Assembly: GCF_030539875.1 (NCBI RefSeq)
Contig: NZ_JAUNXI010000017.1
Coordinates: forward strand, 1 to 36,111
Direction of reading: 5' to 3'
DNA: 36,111 nt
Origin: Methanobrevibacter sp.
GTDB taxonomy: Archaea > Methanobacteriota > Methanobacteria > Methanobacteriales > Methanobacteriaceae
Numbering within the stretch: the first letter of the stretch is position 1; each line of letters starts with the position of its first letter. A model generated the notes under the pieces. It was not told the origin of the DNA. It did not search any database and saw only the letters and a program-made list of their open reading frames with translations. Below, piece after piece: positions 1 to 6,204 of this stretch. The translations under genes were made by a program, and so were the position numbers.

Positions 1-1
1 T

Positions 2-38
2 GTTTGAAACGAATGTTATTCTAAGTAATATTCAAAAC
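2..38 (+). repeat. 37-bp cassette repeat, copy L1
   Basis: First copy of a 37-bp repeat that begins GTTTGAAACGAATG and ends TAATATTCAAAAC. It is identical to the reverse complement of the copies at 3492, 4481 and 5044. The inner arms GAATGTTA and TAATATTC form an 8-bp stem with one G.U wobble around a 7-nt loop, and the outer GTTT and AAAC ends can also pair. Its orientation matches the plus-strand genes that follow, whereas the right-hand copies match minus-strand genes. Confidence 0.95.
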
Positions 39-144
39 TAAACCTGAAATTGAATTTTTAACAAAAAAAGACACATATGTTAAAATTATGGAATTTGATG
101 AGAAAAAACATCATGCTAAATTAAGAGTTGTAAACAAATATTAA
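25..144 (+). pseudogene. 3' tail of a toxin-like gene (fragment)
   Basis: An open frame without a start codon runs out of the repeat and encodes 39 residues. It contains EIEFLTKKDTYVKIMEFDE and then HHAKLRVVNKY before TAA. The EFDExxHHAxxxVV segment is clearly related to the tail that precedes the gene at 3547-4395 (EFDERNHHAVVQVV). The pattern E-x-E-F-L followed by an alternating hydrophobic strand resembles the last beta-strands of ADP-ribosyltransferase toxins, but that is a tentative inference. A TAA at 22-24 inside the repeat closes the frame, so only the extreme 3' end of the gene is present. It ends 4 nt before the immunity-like gene. Confidence 0.5.
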
Positions 145-148
145 TGTG

Positions 149-520
149 ATGATTATGGTAGCTCATAGGCCGTTTGCTCTTGATAAACTTAAAGATTATA
201 TCGATGAACTTGTTGAATTGATGGTGTATACATTCCCCACCAACTTAGAGGGTTTGCTGCACCAGGTGTGCCACAGAATGTTGTAGACAAAATTTGTCAA
301 AACCAAATGGAATATATATGGCATTATAAACATGATGGATATTGGCAAAAAGGTGAAACTAAGTTTGAAATGAATCAACATTTTATAAGAGAATTTATTG
401 AAGTTCACCCAGAATTAGAATGTTTAGTTCCGAAATCTGGTTATACTGTTGAAGAAGCTCAAAATAGTATGAAAAAAATATCCTGAGCACATTCCGTATG
501 ATTATACTCCTCTGGAGTGA
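149..520 (+). pseudogene. immunity-like HPEL-family gene, frameshifted
   Basis: The reading begins MIMVAHRPFALDKLKDYIDE, shifts frame near 215-222 into DGVYIPHQLRGFAAPG, continues through IEVHPELECLVPKSG, and shifts again in an A7 run near 474-480 to finish YPEHIPYDYTPLE with stop TGA at 518-520. The shape (a Leu/Ile-Pro motif, then W/H/Y/GE residues, then FIEVHPEL) matches the first domain of the protein at 3547-4395. I read it as one damaged gene of that family rather than the short open frame 268-486. Function is unknown; position after a toxin-like tail suggests an immunity protein. Two frameshifts make it probably inactive unless they are sequencing errors. Confidence 0.6.
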
Positions 521-527
521 TTAAAAA

Positions 528-674
528 ATGAGTGAAACTCAAACAGTACAGGAATTATTAGATTCATTTAATCTCAAGTTAGATTTGCCTTCAGAGTGTT
601 TGTCTTTGGAAATTGAATGGGATTTTGATTCTTACAAGATTATTAAAAGGACTTTAAGTTTTATTAAGTTTTAA
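528..674 (+). CDS. small acidic protein, truncated at the repeat
   Basis: A 48-residue open frame starts with ATG after a very good ribosome binding site (GGAGTGAT, about 6 nt upstream). The product starts MSETQTVQELLDSF and contains LEIEWDFDSYKII. Its stop TAA (672-674) lies inside the degenerate repeat copy at 668-704, so the last residues may be repeat-encoded and the original gene may have been longer. It belongs to no family I recognise. It may be a second immunity-like gene of the same cassette, shortened by the recombination that placed the repeat here. Confidence 0.45.
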   Translation: MSETQTVQELLDSFNLKLDLPSECLSLEIEWDFDSYKIIKRTLSFIKF

Positions 675-704
675 ACAAATGTAATTTTAAGTAATATTCG
701 GAAC
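668..704 (+). repeat. 37-bp cassette repeat, degenerate copy L2
   Basis: It aligns with the consensus over all 37 positions without gaps and has 6 mismatches (31/37 identical). It starts GTTTTAAACAAATG and ends TAATATTCGGAAC. Orientation is the same as at 2-38. Its divergence suggests an old or inactive copy at the end of the left array. Confidence 0.8.
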
Positions 705-746
705 ATATACCAAACTAGGGAATTTTTCCATCTTTGTAAAATTTTA

Positions 747-772
747 GACCAGCGCATTATATTGCGCCGGCC
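747..772 (-). terminator. GC-rich hairpin downstream of hsp20
   Basis: GACCAGCGCA and TGCGCCGGCC flank a 6-nt loop. On the minus-strand RNA all ten pairs form if two G.U wobbles are allowed, whereas on the plus strand the same positions are A.C mismatches. It stands out in AT-rich DNA. It lies about 115 nt beyond the hsp20 stop codon and could end that transcript, but only a short T-rich run follows. Confidence 0.4.
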
Positions 773-889
773 TGTTTTAATATTGTTAGTTTTTAGCATG
801 GCAAATATTTCCAAACCTAAATCTGCTTGAACAACTCCCGTAATGAAAAATAACGGAACGTCAGACATAAGTTCATGATGTTCCATGCA

Positions 890-1438
890 CTATTCCACAT
901 TTACCTTATGTTTTGGTATAATTAATTTTGGAATAGTTATAACAACAATTCCATTACTGAATTTTGCTGTAATATTTTCAATATCAATACTATTTCCAAA
1001 TCTTACAGTTTTAACACATTTTCCGGATTTGATAGCAGAAACAATAATTTCCGCATCTTCTTCAAAATCCTCAATGAATGGTTTGAAGGTAGTTTCAATA
1101 GTAAGGTCATTGTCCCCTGCTTCAATTAAAACATCTTCTTTACTAACCCCAGGCACTGCCGCTTTGATGTGGTAGGTGTTTTCTGTTTCTACCAAATCAA
1201 TGTCAATAGTTTGCACGGTGGATTTTTTGTAATCTGCGTATTTTTGATCTGCAGTTTTTTGCATATTTTTAAGGCTTTCTCTGAATTCATCAATATTTCT
1301 GTATAGGTCATTAATTACATTATCTGCAATGGTTTTCCCTTTTTCTTTTTTTTCATCAAATCTTTCTTTCGCTTCGTCAAATTTTGCTTTTTCTTCTTTT
1401 TCAGTAAATTCCGCATCAATAGTTTCAGATTTATCCAT
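890..1438 (-). CDS. Hsp20/alpha-crystallin small heat shock protein
   Basis: ATP-independent holdase chaperone of the cytoplasm. The C-terminal half is the alpha-crystallin domain: it starts near IDIDLVETENTYHIKAAVPG, has the strand around DNDLTIET, and ends with SNGIVVITIPK, the usual GxLxIxxPK-like closing motif. The N-terminal 80 residues are highly charged (repeated KEEKAKFDEAKERFDEKKEKG) and probably a coiled coil. I chose ATG at 1438 because AGGAG lies 10 nt upstream; the in-frame GTG at 1447 is only 1 nt from it. Length of 182 residues is normal. It is a single gene between the left cassettes and a long AT-rich leader. Confidence 0.9.
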   Translation of the reverse strand: MDKSETIDAEFTEKEEKAKFDEAKERFDEKKEKGKTIADNVINDLYRNIDEFRESLKNMQKTADQKYADYKKSTVQTIDIDLVETENTYHIKAAVPGVSKEDVLIEAGDNDLTIETTFKPFIEDFEEDAEIIVSAIKSGKCVKTVRFGNSIDIENITAKFSNGIVVITIPKLIIPKHKVNVE

Positions 1439-1447
1439 ACTTTTCAC

Positions 1448-2120
1448 GCTCCTTTTGATGAATTTTCTTTAAGTGTGTATTAGTTACTTTTTGTTAGTAT
1501 ATAAACTTTTCGATTAAATTTACTAAAGGTTATTAAAAAGTAATACTTTTAATCTTTGTTTTTTCATATTGGTGATGCTTTATTTTTTTGAATTCGTAAA
1601 TTATTTTATTAATATTCTAAATACTGGATGTTAAATCTTTAAAAGTGATGTATATTTATTTAAATTGGTTGGTTTAAGTTTGATAATAAGTTATGTTTGT
1701 TTGTTTTTTTCAACTTAAAATCGCTTTAAAAGAGGCCAATTATAAAATTTTCTGGATATTAATATTTGATAAGTGCTTAATTCTTTGAGTATAAACTTTA
1801 GGCAACTAGGTGTTTACTAATTGCATTGTTTTGAATATTTCAAAAGAAAAGATTAACTTCAAACCAAAATCTCTGAATTTGGCTGTAGTATTGATGGTTA
1901 TTTTCATCTATTTTGAGGACATGAACTTTTTAACCAAAAATGCCTTACGTTTCCTCACACCGCAAGTAAATTTCATTAAATTTTTTCAAACTCTCATTTA
2001 TAGTTACTAAATATCTATAGGTTTAAATTAGATTTGATACTAATTTTTATTAGTATTTTTGCATAAAGTCGCACTTTGAAAATATTAATTATTAATGAAG
2101 ATGATAATTTATAATACAAT
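1448..2120. other. AT-rich non-coding region with duplicated segments
   Basis: I see no credible gene. Bases of about 1485-1710 are repeated at about 3281-3490, where both copies contain the core TTAGTATATAAA and TTTACTAAAGGTTATTAAAA. Bases of about 1797-1830 and 2045-2120 are repeated at about 6800-6925 (for example CTCGCACTTTGAAAATATT in the second copy, GTCGCACTTTGAAAATATT in the first). The region must hold the hsp20 promoter and the promoter of the toxin-antitoxin operon at 2139. Confidence 0.7.
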
Positions 2121-2138
2121 TAATAGGGAGGAATTATT

Positions 2139-2333
2139 TTGACTGAAGGAAATGAATTAGATTCAACTTGCGGTATTTCTGATGAAGAGCTTACTGAAAG
2201 ATTCAAAGCATCCATTAAAATAGATCAGGATATATGTAAAATTAAAGGACTTCCTATTGCTGGTTATGATGATGAAAATAAATGTGCTTATTTAGAGTAT
2301 CCTGATGGAATGAGAGTTTATGTCAAAGACTGA
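2139..2333 (+). CDS. putative antitoxin of zeta-type toxin
   Basis: A 64-residue acidic protein whose gene overlaps the start of the zeta-like toxin gene by 14 nt, the classical arrangement for an antitoxin. Start codon is TTG, supported by GGGAGG 7 nt upstream. The C-terminal half KGLPIAGYDDENKCAYLEYP followed by DGMRVYV is compact and probably binds the toxin; the first 30 residues look helical. No helix-turn-helix is visible, so it does not resemble epsilon or PezA antitoxins in sequence. Antitoxin role is inferred from position and size. Confidence 0.6.
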   Translation: MTEGNELDSTCGISDEELTERFKASIKIDQDICKIKGLPIAGYDDENKCAYLEYPDGMRVYVKD

Positions 2334-2897
2334 AAGGCTTCCTGAAATCATTGTTTTTGCAGTCCAAACGGCAGTGGAAAAACTACCATGACCCGTATGG
2401 CAAAAACTGTTGGTGTTTATATTAATGCGGATGACATTAAAAAATCAAGTTTGTGCAGTGATTTGGAAGCTGCTCAAAAAGCCGAAGAGCTTAGGGAGAG
2501 CATGCTTGAAAAAGGTGAAGATTTCACATTTGAAACAGTACTCTCTACTGATAGGAATCTCAAATTACTAAAAAAAGCCAAAGAAAAAGGTTTTTTCATC
2601 AGATGCATTTATGTTTTAACATATGATTATAAAATAAATATGGCAAGAGTAAGAATGAGAGAATCTATGGGTGGGCATGCCGTTCCTGAAGATAAAATCA
2701 AATCCCGATATTATAAGGCACTTAAACTTATTCCGGAATTAGTTGAAATTTGTGACATTGTCCATATTTATGATAATACTATGGTTCCATTTAGAATTTT
2801 CAAAAAAAGGAAAGATATTTGCTTTCATTGGGAAAATAAATATTGGAGTTATTCTGATGTTGAAAAACTCACTGGAATTACGCAGTACAGTAATTAA
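2320..2897 (+). pseudogene. zeta-toxin-like kinase, frameshift in Walker A
   Basis: The gene starts at ATG 2320 (MSKTERLPEIIVFA). One base is missing near 2362: inserting a G restores G-PNGSGKTT, the Walker A motif of zeta-toxin/COG4185 kinases, and the frame then runs to 2897. Downstream the family order is visible: INADDIKKSS (substrate and base region), FETVLSTDRNLKLLKKAKEKGF, and a conserved VRMRESMGGHAVPEDKIKSRY stretch before LKLIPELVEICDIVHIYDN. Zeta toxins phosphorylate UDP-amino sugars or related small molecules; substrate here is unknown. As written, translation from 2320 stops in the P-loop and the product from ATG 2388 lacks the Walker A, so toxin activity should be lost. Confidence 0.75.
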
Positions 2898-3491
2898 TAT
2901 GGGAAATAAGTTAGTACCTTATGGTAAGTGCATGATTTTTTGAATATAATTCCAAATTAGATTTGACTAGTTGATGATTAACATATTTTTTGGTTGATGA
3001 TTAATTTTTCAAAATTCTTTAAATTACTTATTTTATGATTTAAATGAGTTTAATTAAAAATAAAAAATTTATGATGGTTGATGATTAAGGTTGATGATTA
3101 CAAATTTATGAAAGAATTTATTTTGATTTGATTTGAGAATTTGGTAAGTATAGAATTATTCTTGTGATTAGCATTTGTAAATAAAATTTTAAAAATATAT
3201 TAAATGGGAATGTGAAATTTTTGCGGTCTAAATCCTGAAAAGAGAGTAACTATGCGTTTTTTATATGGCCTACCTTTTGTTAGTATATAAATTTTTCGAT
3301 TAAATTTACTAAAGGTTATTAAAAATACTTTTAATCTTTGATTTTTCATATTTGTGATACTTTATTTTTTTGAATTCCAAAATTATTTTATCATTGTTGT
3401 AGATGGTGGAGGCCTGATTGTTAAACTTGGATTATATTTATTTTAATTTGTTGGTTGAAGTTGTGTAATGAATTATGTTTGTCATGTTTTT
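2898..3491. repeat. non-coding duplicated segments with GGTTGATGATTA motifs
   Basis: No gene is visible. About 2940-3260 is repeated at about 6470-6790 and about 3281-3490 is repeated at about 1485-1710. Within the first segment GGTTGATGATTA or a close variant occurs four times (near 2970, 2990, 3075 and 3090), and the copy at 6470-6790 preserves the same spacing. The second segment leads directly into the first repeat of the right array. Confidence 0.7.
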
Positions 3492-3528
3492 GTTTTGAAT
3501 ATTACTTAGAATAACATTCGTTTCAAAC
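3492..3528 (-). repeat. 37-bp cassette repeat, copy R1
   Basis: It reads GTTTTGAATATTAC on the plus strand and ends ATTCGTTTCAAAC, which is the exact reverse complement of copy L1. It lies 18 nt past the stop codon of the gene at 3547-4395 and marks the left end of the right-hand array. Confidence 0.95.
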
Positions 3529-3546
3529 ACAAAAACAAAGAGAAAA

Positions 3547-4395
3547 TTAAACAAGATACGCTAAATAACATGATAATAACGTTGCTCCATATTCATCATA
3601 AATTTCATCAATTTTTTTGAAATTAGGTAATCTAATACTAGAATCATTTTTATGAATCCATTTATCTGAGTTAACTTCCTTAGTTTTAAAATCATTATCC
3701 TTTTCAGAAGGTACTTTTTCAAAATCCAATAAATCAATGAATTCAATATAATCATTATTGTTTTTCATTTGTTGATACATATTAAAAGATTCTTTAGCTA
3801 TAATCCCCTCAAATTCAGGATGACAATCTAACCATTCAATAACCACACTATTAAATGCTTTAATCCTATCTTCATAGTAGATGCATTTTTCTTTTATTAA
3901 ATCTTCAATTTTTTTATAAATTTTGAACTCCTCTCCAAGATATGATTCACGGTCATCTTGAGCAGTCCATCCATCTTCAGGAAAATCTAAAGATTCATAG
4001 TTACTAATATCAAAAGGCAAATAATCTTCAAGCAAAATCCAATTTTCTAAATTATTTTTAATGAAATTTTCATCAAATTTAAACAGATTTTCAGGAACAT
4101 AATTGACAAGTTTTCCTAAATTATCAGTTATTTTGAGTAAACCCACTAATTCAGGATGAACATCAATTAACTCCCCCACCAATCTTAAAACATAATCATA
4201 ATCGGATTCACCAGGAATTTCATAAGCACTATGCCTACCCCACAATGCCCATTTTTCACATTGGTTATTCCATAATGTACTATGAACTCCCTGATTAAGG
4301 ATGCTTCCAATGATGGGCAACACTAATACGTCAGAAATAGCAATTATATCTTTTGAATGTTTTTTTATAAATTGTTCATCAAATTCATAGTTCAT
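3547..4395 (-). CDS. two-domain HPEL-family immunity-like protein
   Basis: A 282-residue acidic protein with no signal peptide or membrane segment. It seems to contain the cassette-family domain twice: residues of about 5-95 end GELIDVHPELVGLL, and residues of about 110-220 start FDENFIKNNLENWILLEDYL, have a YLGEE motif and end VVIEWLDCHPEFEGII. A third shorter stretch follows. The start ATG at 4395 is preceded by GGAGATGA, whereas the longer open frame to 4461 has no binding site and overlaps the toxin-like tail. Function is unknown; placement between a toxin-like tail and the repeat suggests an immunity role. The single-domain relatives are at 149-520 and 5097-5381. Confidence 0.75.
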   Translation of the reverse strand: MNYEFDEQFIKKHSKDIIAISDVLVLPIIGSILNQGVHSTLWNNQCEKWALWGRHSAYEIPGESDYDYVLRLVGELIDVHPELVGLLKITDNLGKLVNYVPENLFKFDENFIKNNLENWILLEDYLPFDISNYESLDFPEDGWTAQDDRESYLGEEFKIYKKIEDLIKEKCIYYEDRIKAFNSVVIEWLDCHPEFEGIIAKESFNMYQQMKNNNDYIEFIDLLDFEKVPSEKDNDFKTKEVNSDKWIHKNDSSIRLPNFKKIDEIYDEYGATLLSCYLAYLV

Positions 4396-4399
4396 TTGT

Positions 4400-4516
4400 T
4401 CATCTCCGTTTTGGACATTTTTTGACAACTTGCACCACTGCATGATGATTGCGTTCATCAAATTCTTTAATAATTGTATGGTTTTGAATATTACTTAGAA
4501 TAACATTCGTTTCAAA
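4400..4516 (-). pseudogene. 3' tail of a toxin-like gene running out of repeat R2
   Basis: An open frame passes through the whole repeat at 4481-4517 (reading FETNVILSNIQN) and continues into HTIIKEFDERNHHAVVQVV before stopping at TGA 4400-4402, 4 nt ahead of the downstream ATG. The EFDExxHHAxxxVV part is homologous to the tail at 25-144, but this copy joins the repeat closer to the C-terminus. Only the end of the parent gene is present and no start codon is evident. Confidence 0.5.
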
Positions 4517-4517
4517 C
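4481..4517 (-). repeat. 37-bp cassette repeat, copy R2
   Basis: Identical to copies R1 and R3. It lies 9 nt past the stop codon of the gene at 4527-4871 and immediately before the toxin-like tail of the next cassette. Confidence 0.95.
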
Positions 4518-4526
4518 GAAAAAAAA

Positions 4527-4871
4527 TTATAAATTATATTTAGATAAGTAATCTAATTTATTTTCATCATTGCATTCTATGTTATTATCACAAATCCATT
4601 CTAGGACTTCATCTAATAACCCCTCAGAATATTTAGAAATAAATAATTTAACATTATCTAAATCAACATCATTACTCCAATCACAAGTGTTAAAAATATC
4701 TTCAGCATCCCATTTTAAAACTAGAAAATCTCCTAAAATGATTAATGCTTGAAATGCAGTGATATTAATATAATCCTTTGTTTCAGGAATATAAAAAAAT
4801 TTTCCCTTTAAATCATACCAATAATGATTATTATTTAATTTAATTATTTTTTTAAATTTATCGAAAATCAT
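4527..4871 (-). CDS. small acidic immunity-like protein, distinct family
   Basis: A 114-residue acidic protein beginning MIFDKFKKIIKLNNNHYW and containing GKFFYIPETKDYINITAFQA and WDAEDIFNTCDWSNDV. It lacks the HPEL motif and appears unrelated to the other cassette genes. No signal peptide or membrane helix. It follows, after 19 nt, the tail of a nuclease- or toxin-like gene (4891-5019), so it is probably the matching immunity protein. A GGAAGGGG stretch about 9 nt upstream could serve as the ribosome binding site. Function is inferred only from the context. Confidence 0.65.
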   Translation of the reverse strand: MIFDKFKKIIKLNNNHYWYDLKGKFFYIPETKDYINITAFQALIILGDFLVLKWDAEDIFNTCDWSNDVDLDNVKLFISKYSEGLLDEVLEWICDNNIECNDENKLDYLSKYNL

Positions 4872-4890
4872 ATTATCTACCCCTTCCCAA

Positions 4891-5019
4891 TTATATTTTT
4901 AGTTTTAATCGTTTTCTTTCACGAGAAATTAACAATAGTTCTTTTTCCCAGTCATTAGATGTATGGTTTCCAAGATGTCCTGTTCCAATCCATTTACTAT
5001 TAAATGAAACTTGATTTTT
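4891..5019 (-). pseudogene. 3' tail of a toxin-like gene (GTGHLGNHTSNDW)
   Basis: An open frame of 42 residues without a start codon contains KWIGTGHLGNHTSNDWEKEL and ends RERKRLKLKI before TAA at 4891-4893. The conserved His, Gly, Asn and Trp residues and the basic end suggest the terminal part of a secreted nuclease-type toxin, though I cannot name the family. The frame is the same as the open frame of the repeat at 5044-5080, but two in-frame stops (TGA and TAA) separate them. Confidence 0.45.
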
Positions 5020-5043
5020 TTAGATATTTTCTCACACGTTTTT

Positions 5044-5080
5044 GTTTTGAATATTACTTAGAATAACATTCGTTTCAAAC
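5044..5080 (-). repeat. 37-bp cassette repeat, copy R3
   Basis: Identical to R1 and R2. It lies 16 nt past the stop codon of the gene at 5097-5381. Confidence 0.95.
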
Positions 5081-5096
5081 AGCATTTGATGAGTAA

Positions 5097-5381
5097 TTAT
5101 TTTTTGATGAAAATAGGTTTGAAATAAGGGTATTTTCTAAGGAAAGTTTCAATCTCCCAATTAATATAATCATAATAATCCTCACCATAATTTGCTCTTT
5201 GATGTTTCATGAGTCTATCCCACCATAAATCTTTATTTTTAACTTTAGATCCTATTTTAATAGCGATTTCAATAGGTAATGAACTTTTAATTTCAAATGG
5301 AATCCAATCTTCTAAAGATATTAAATCATCATAAAATTCTTCTAATTTTTGAGAATCAATTTCATATTTTTGTTCACCCAT
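5097..5381 (-). CDS. single-domain immunity-like protein of the cassette family
   Basis: A 94-residue protein. It has the shared features of the family: SLEDWIPFEI near residue 27 (compare LEDYLPFDI in the 3547 protein), WW and RANYGEDYYDY in the middle, and IETFLRKYPYFKPIF at the end in place of HPEL. Start ATG at 5381 has an almost perfect binding site GAGGTGAT that overlaps the stop codon of the upstream toxin-like tail. The next cassette (5503-5788) is a tandem duplicate of this one. No membrane segment. Function unknown, presumed immunity. Confidence 0.75.
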   Translation of the reverse strand: MGEQKYEIDSQKLEEFYDDLISLEDWIPFEIKSSLPIEIAIKIGSKVKNKDLWWDRLMKHQRANYGEDYYDYINWEIETFLRKYPYFKPIFIKK

Positions 5382-5391
5382 TTAAATCACC

Positions 5392-5451
5392 TCAAGTTAA
5401 TAATATTATGACTGCTTCCTTAGTTCTATAATTTTTATACAATGTTTTATG
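5392..5451 (-). pseudogene. short 3' tail of toxin-like gene
   Basis: The tail encodes HKTLYKNYRTKEAVIILLT and stops at TGA 5392-5394. It matches the tail of the neighbouring cassette (YKTLYKNYKTKEAVIILLT). A TATA-like TTGTATAAAA inside it could be a promoter for the downstream gene. In another frame the repeat and tail also read FEMNVILSNIQN and on to a stop at 5406, but the comparison between cassettes supports the frame given here. Confidence 0.45.
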
Positions 5452-5487
5452 TTTTGAATATTACTTAGAATAACATTCATTTCAAAC
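5451..5487 (-). repeat. 37-bp cassette repeat, copy R4
   Basis: One mismatch to consensus (plus-strand ATTCATTTC for ATTCGTTTC). It lies 15 nt past the stop codon of the gene at 5503-5788. Confidence 0.95.
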
Positions 5488-5502
5488 GCATTTGATGAGT
5501 AA

Positions 5503-5788
5503 TTATTTCTTGATGAAAATAGATTTGAAATAAGGGTATTTTCTAAGGAAAGTTTCAATCTCCCAATTAATATAATCATAATAATTCTCACCATGATTAG
5601 CTCTTTGATGCTCCACAATCCTATTTTGCCACAACCTTTTATTTTTTAACTTCTGAACCTATAGCAAGAGCAACTTCTGATGGCAAATACATTAGAATCA
5701 TATGAGGAATCCAATCTTCTAAACTTTTGAACTCCTCATAAAAATCTTTTAGTTTATCAACATTGATTTCATATTCTCTTTTACCCAT
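5503..5788 (-). pseudogene. duplicate of the 5097 immunity-like gene, frameshifted
   Basis: The gene begins ATG at 5788 after a strong AGGAGG. The product starts MGKREYEINVDKLKDFYEE and continues SLEDWIPHMILMYLPSE. An A6 run (plus-strand T6 at 5642-5647) has one base more than the reading frame allows; removing it restores KNKRLWQNRIVEHQRA and the end IETFLRKYPYFKSIFIKK. The product would be 94 residues, collinear with the 5097-5381 gene and closely similar to it. It is a recent tandem cassette duplication; the frameshift is either decay, a sequencing error or slippage. Confidence 0.75.
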
Positions 5789-5799
5789 CAAAAACCTCC

Positions 5800-5892
5800 T
5801 TAAGTTAATAATATAATTACTGCTTCTTTTGTTTTATAATTTTTATATAATGTCTTATATCTAGTACCTAATGGCAGTGTTTTGAATATTAC
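5800..5892 (-). pseudogene. 3' tail of toxin-like gene running out of repeat R5
   Basis: An open frame starting inside the repeat (VIFKT) continues LPLGTRYKTLYKNYKTKEAV and ends IILLT before TAA at 5800-5802. LPLGTRYK is the kind of strand that ends many ADP-ribosyltransferase toxins, a tentative similarity. The same repeat-derived VIFKT opens the tail at 25-144. TTATATAAAA at about 5846-5855 (minus strand) resembles a TATA box and may serve the downstream gene. Confidence 0.45.
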
Positions 5893-5915
5893 TTAAAATA
5901 ACATTCGTTTCAAAC
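5879..5915 (-). repeat. 37-bp cassette repeat, copy R5
   Basis: One mismatch to consensus (plus-strand CTTAAAATA for CTTAGAATA). It lies 15 nt past the stop codon at 5931 and is the last copy of the right array. Confidence 0.95.
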
Positions 5916-5930
5916 AAAAAGGATAATTTA

Positions 5931-6190
5931 CTATTCAACTAAAAAAGAATATTCTGGATTATCCTTAAGCCACTCTTCAAGTTCAATTACAATTTTTTCA
6001 TCACCAATATCCTCACTTTTAGTTTCATAAGTTTTACGTAAAATTTCAGGAAAAGAATCTAATTCCCTAATATTGTCTAACCAGGTGGAGTGTCTGAAAA
6101 CCGGTGCGGTTCTTATCAATTTAGCAAATACCCTTTATACTATTCAACTCCTGGCTCTCCGTTAAAAATTAAATCAGCACGAATTTTCAT
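5931..6190 (-). pseudogene. decayed immunity-like gene of the last cassette
   Basis: The probable start is ATG 6190 (MKIRADLIFNGEPGVE) behind GGAAGAG; it runs into a stop, and the frame changes to RTAPVFRHSTWLDNIRELDS and then EELEEWLKDNPEYSFLVE-type sequence to the stop at 5931. The end (an acidic helix, then NPEYSFL) resembles the HPEL end of the family. At least one frameshift and in-frame stops near 6120-6145 mean that no complete protein is made. It follows a toxin-like tail by 14 nt. Confidence 0.5.
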
Positions 6191-6204
6191 AATACTCTTC
6201 CTTT

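Noticed and set aside
2-38. Canonical integron attC site
   Set aside because: The ends do not fit the RYYYAAC/GTTRRRY core sites of attC, and no IntI-type integrase is encoded in the window; only the layout is integron-like.
2-38. FETNVIL as the start of a PIN domain
   Set aside because: The similarity to FLDTNVIL is limited to a few residues, the key Asp is Glu, and the frame is closed soon after the repeat in several copies.
671-886. 71-residue minus-strand ORF after hsp20
   Set aside because: It begins 5 nt after the hsp20 stop but runs through the hairpin and into the degenerate repeat, has no clear binding site and resembles nothing known; it could be a small gene, but I cannot support it.
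1810-2010. 66-residue plus-strand ORF
   Set aside because: No binding site, composition of random AT-rich DNA, and the related segment at 6800 does not keep it open.
3492-5915. CRISPR array
   Set aside because: The repeat length and partial palindrome are CRISPR-like, but intervals are 370-950 bp, contain genes and are not uniform spacers, and no cas genes are present.
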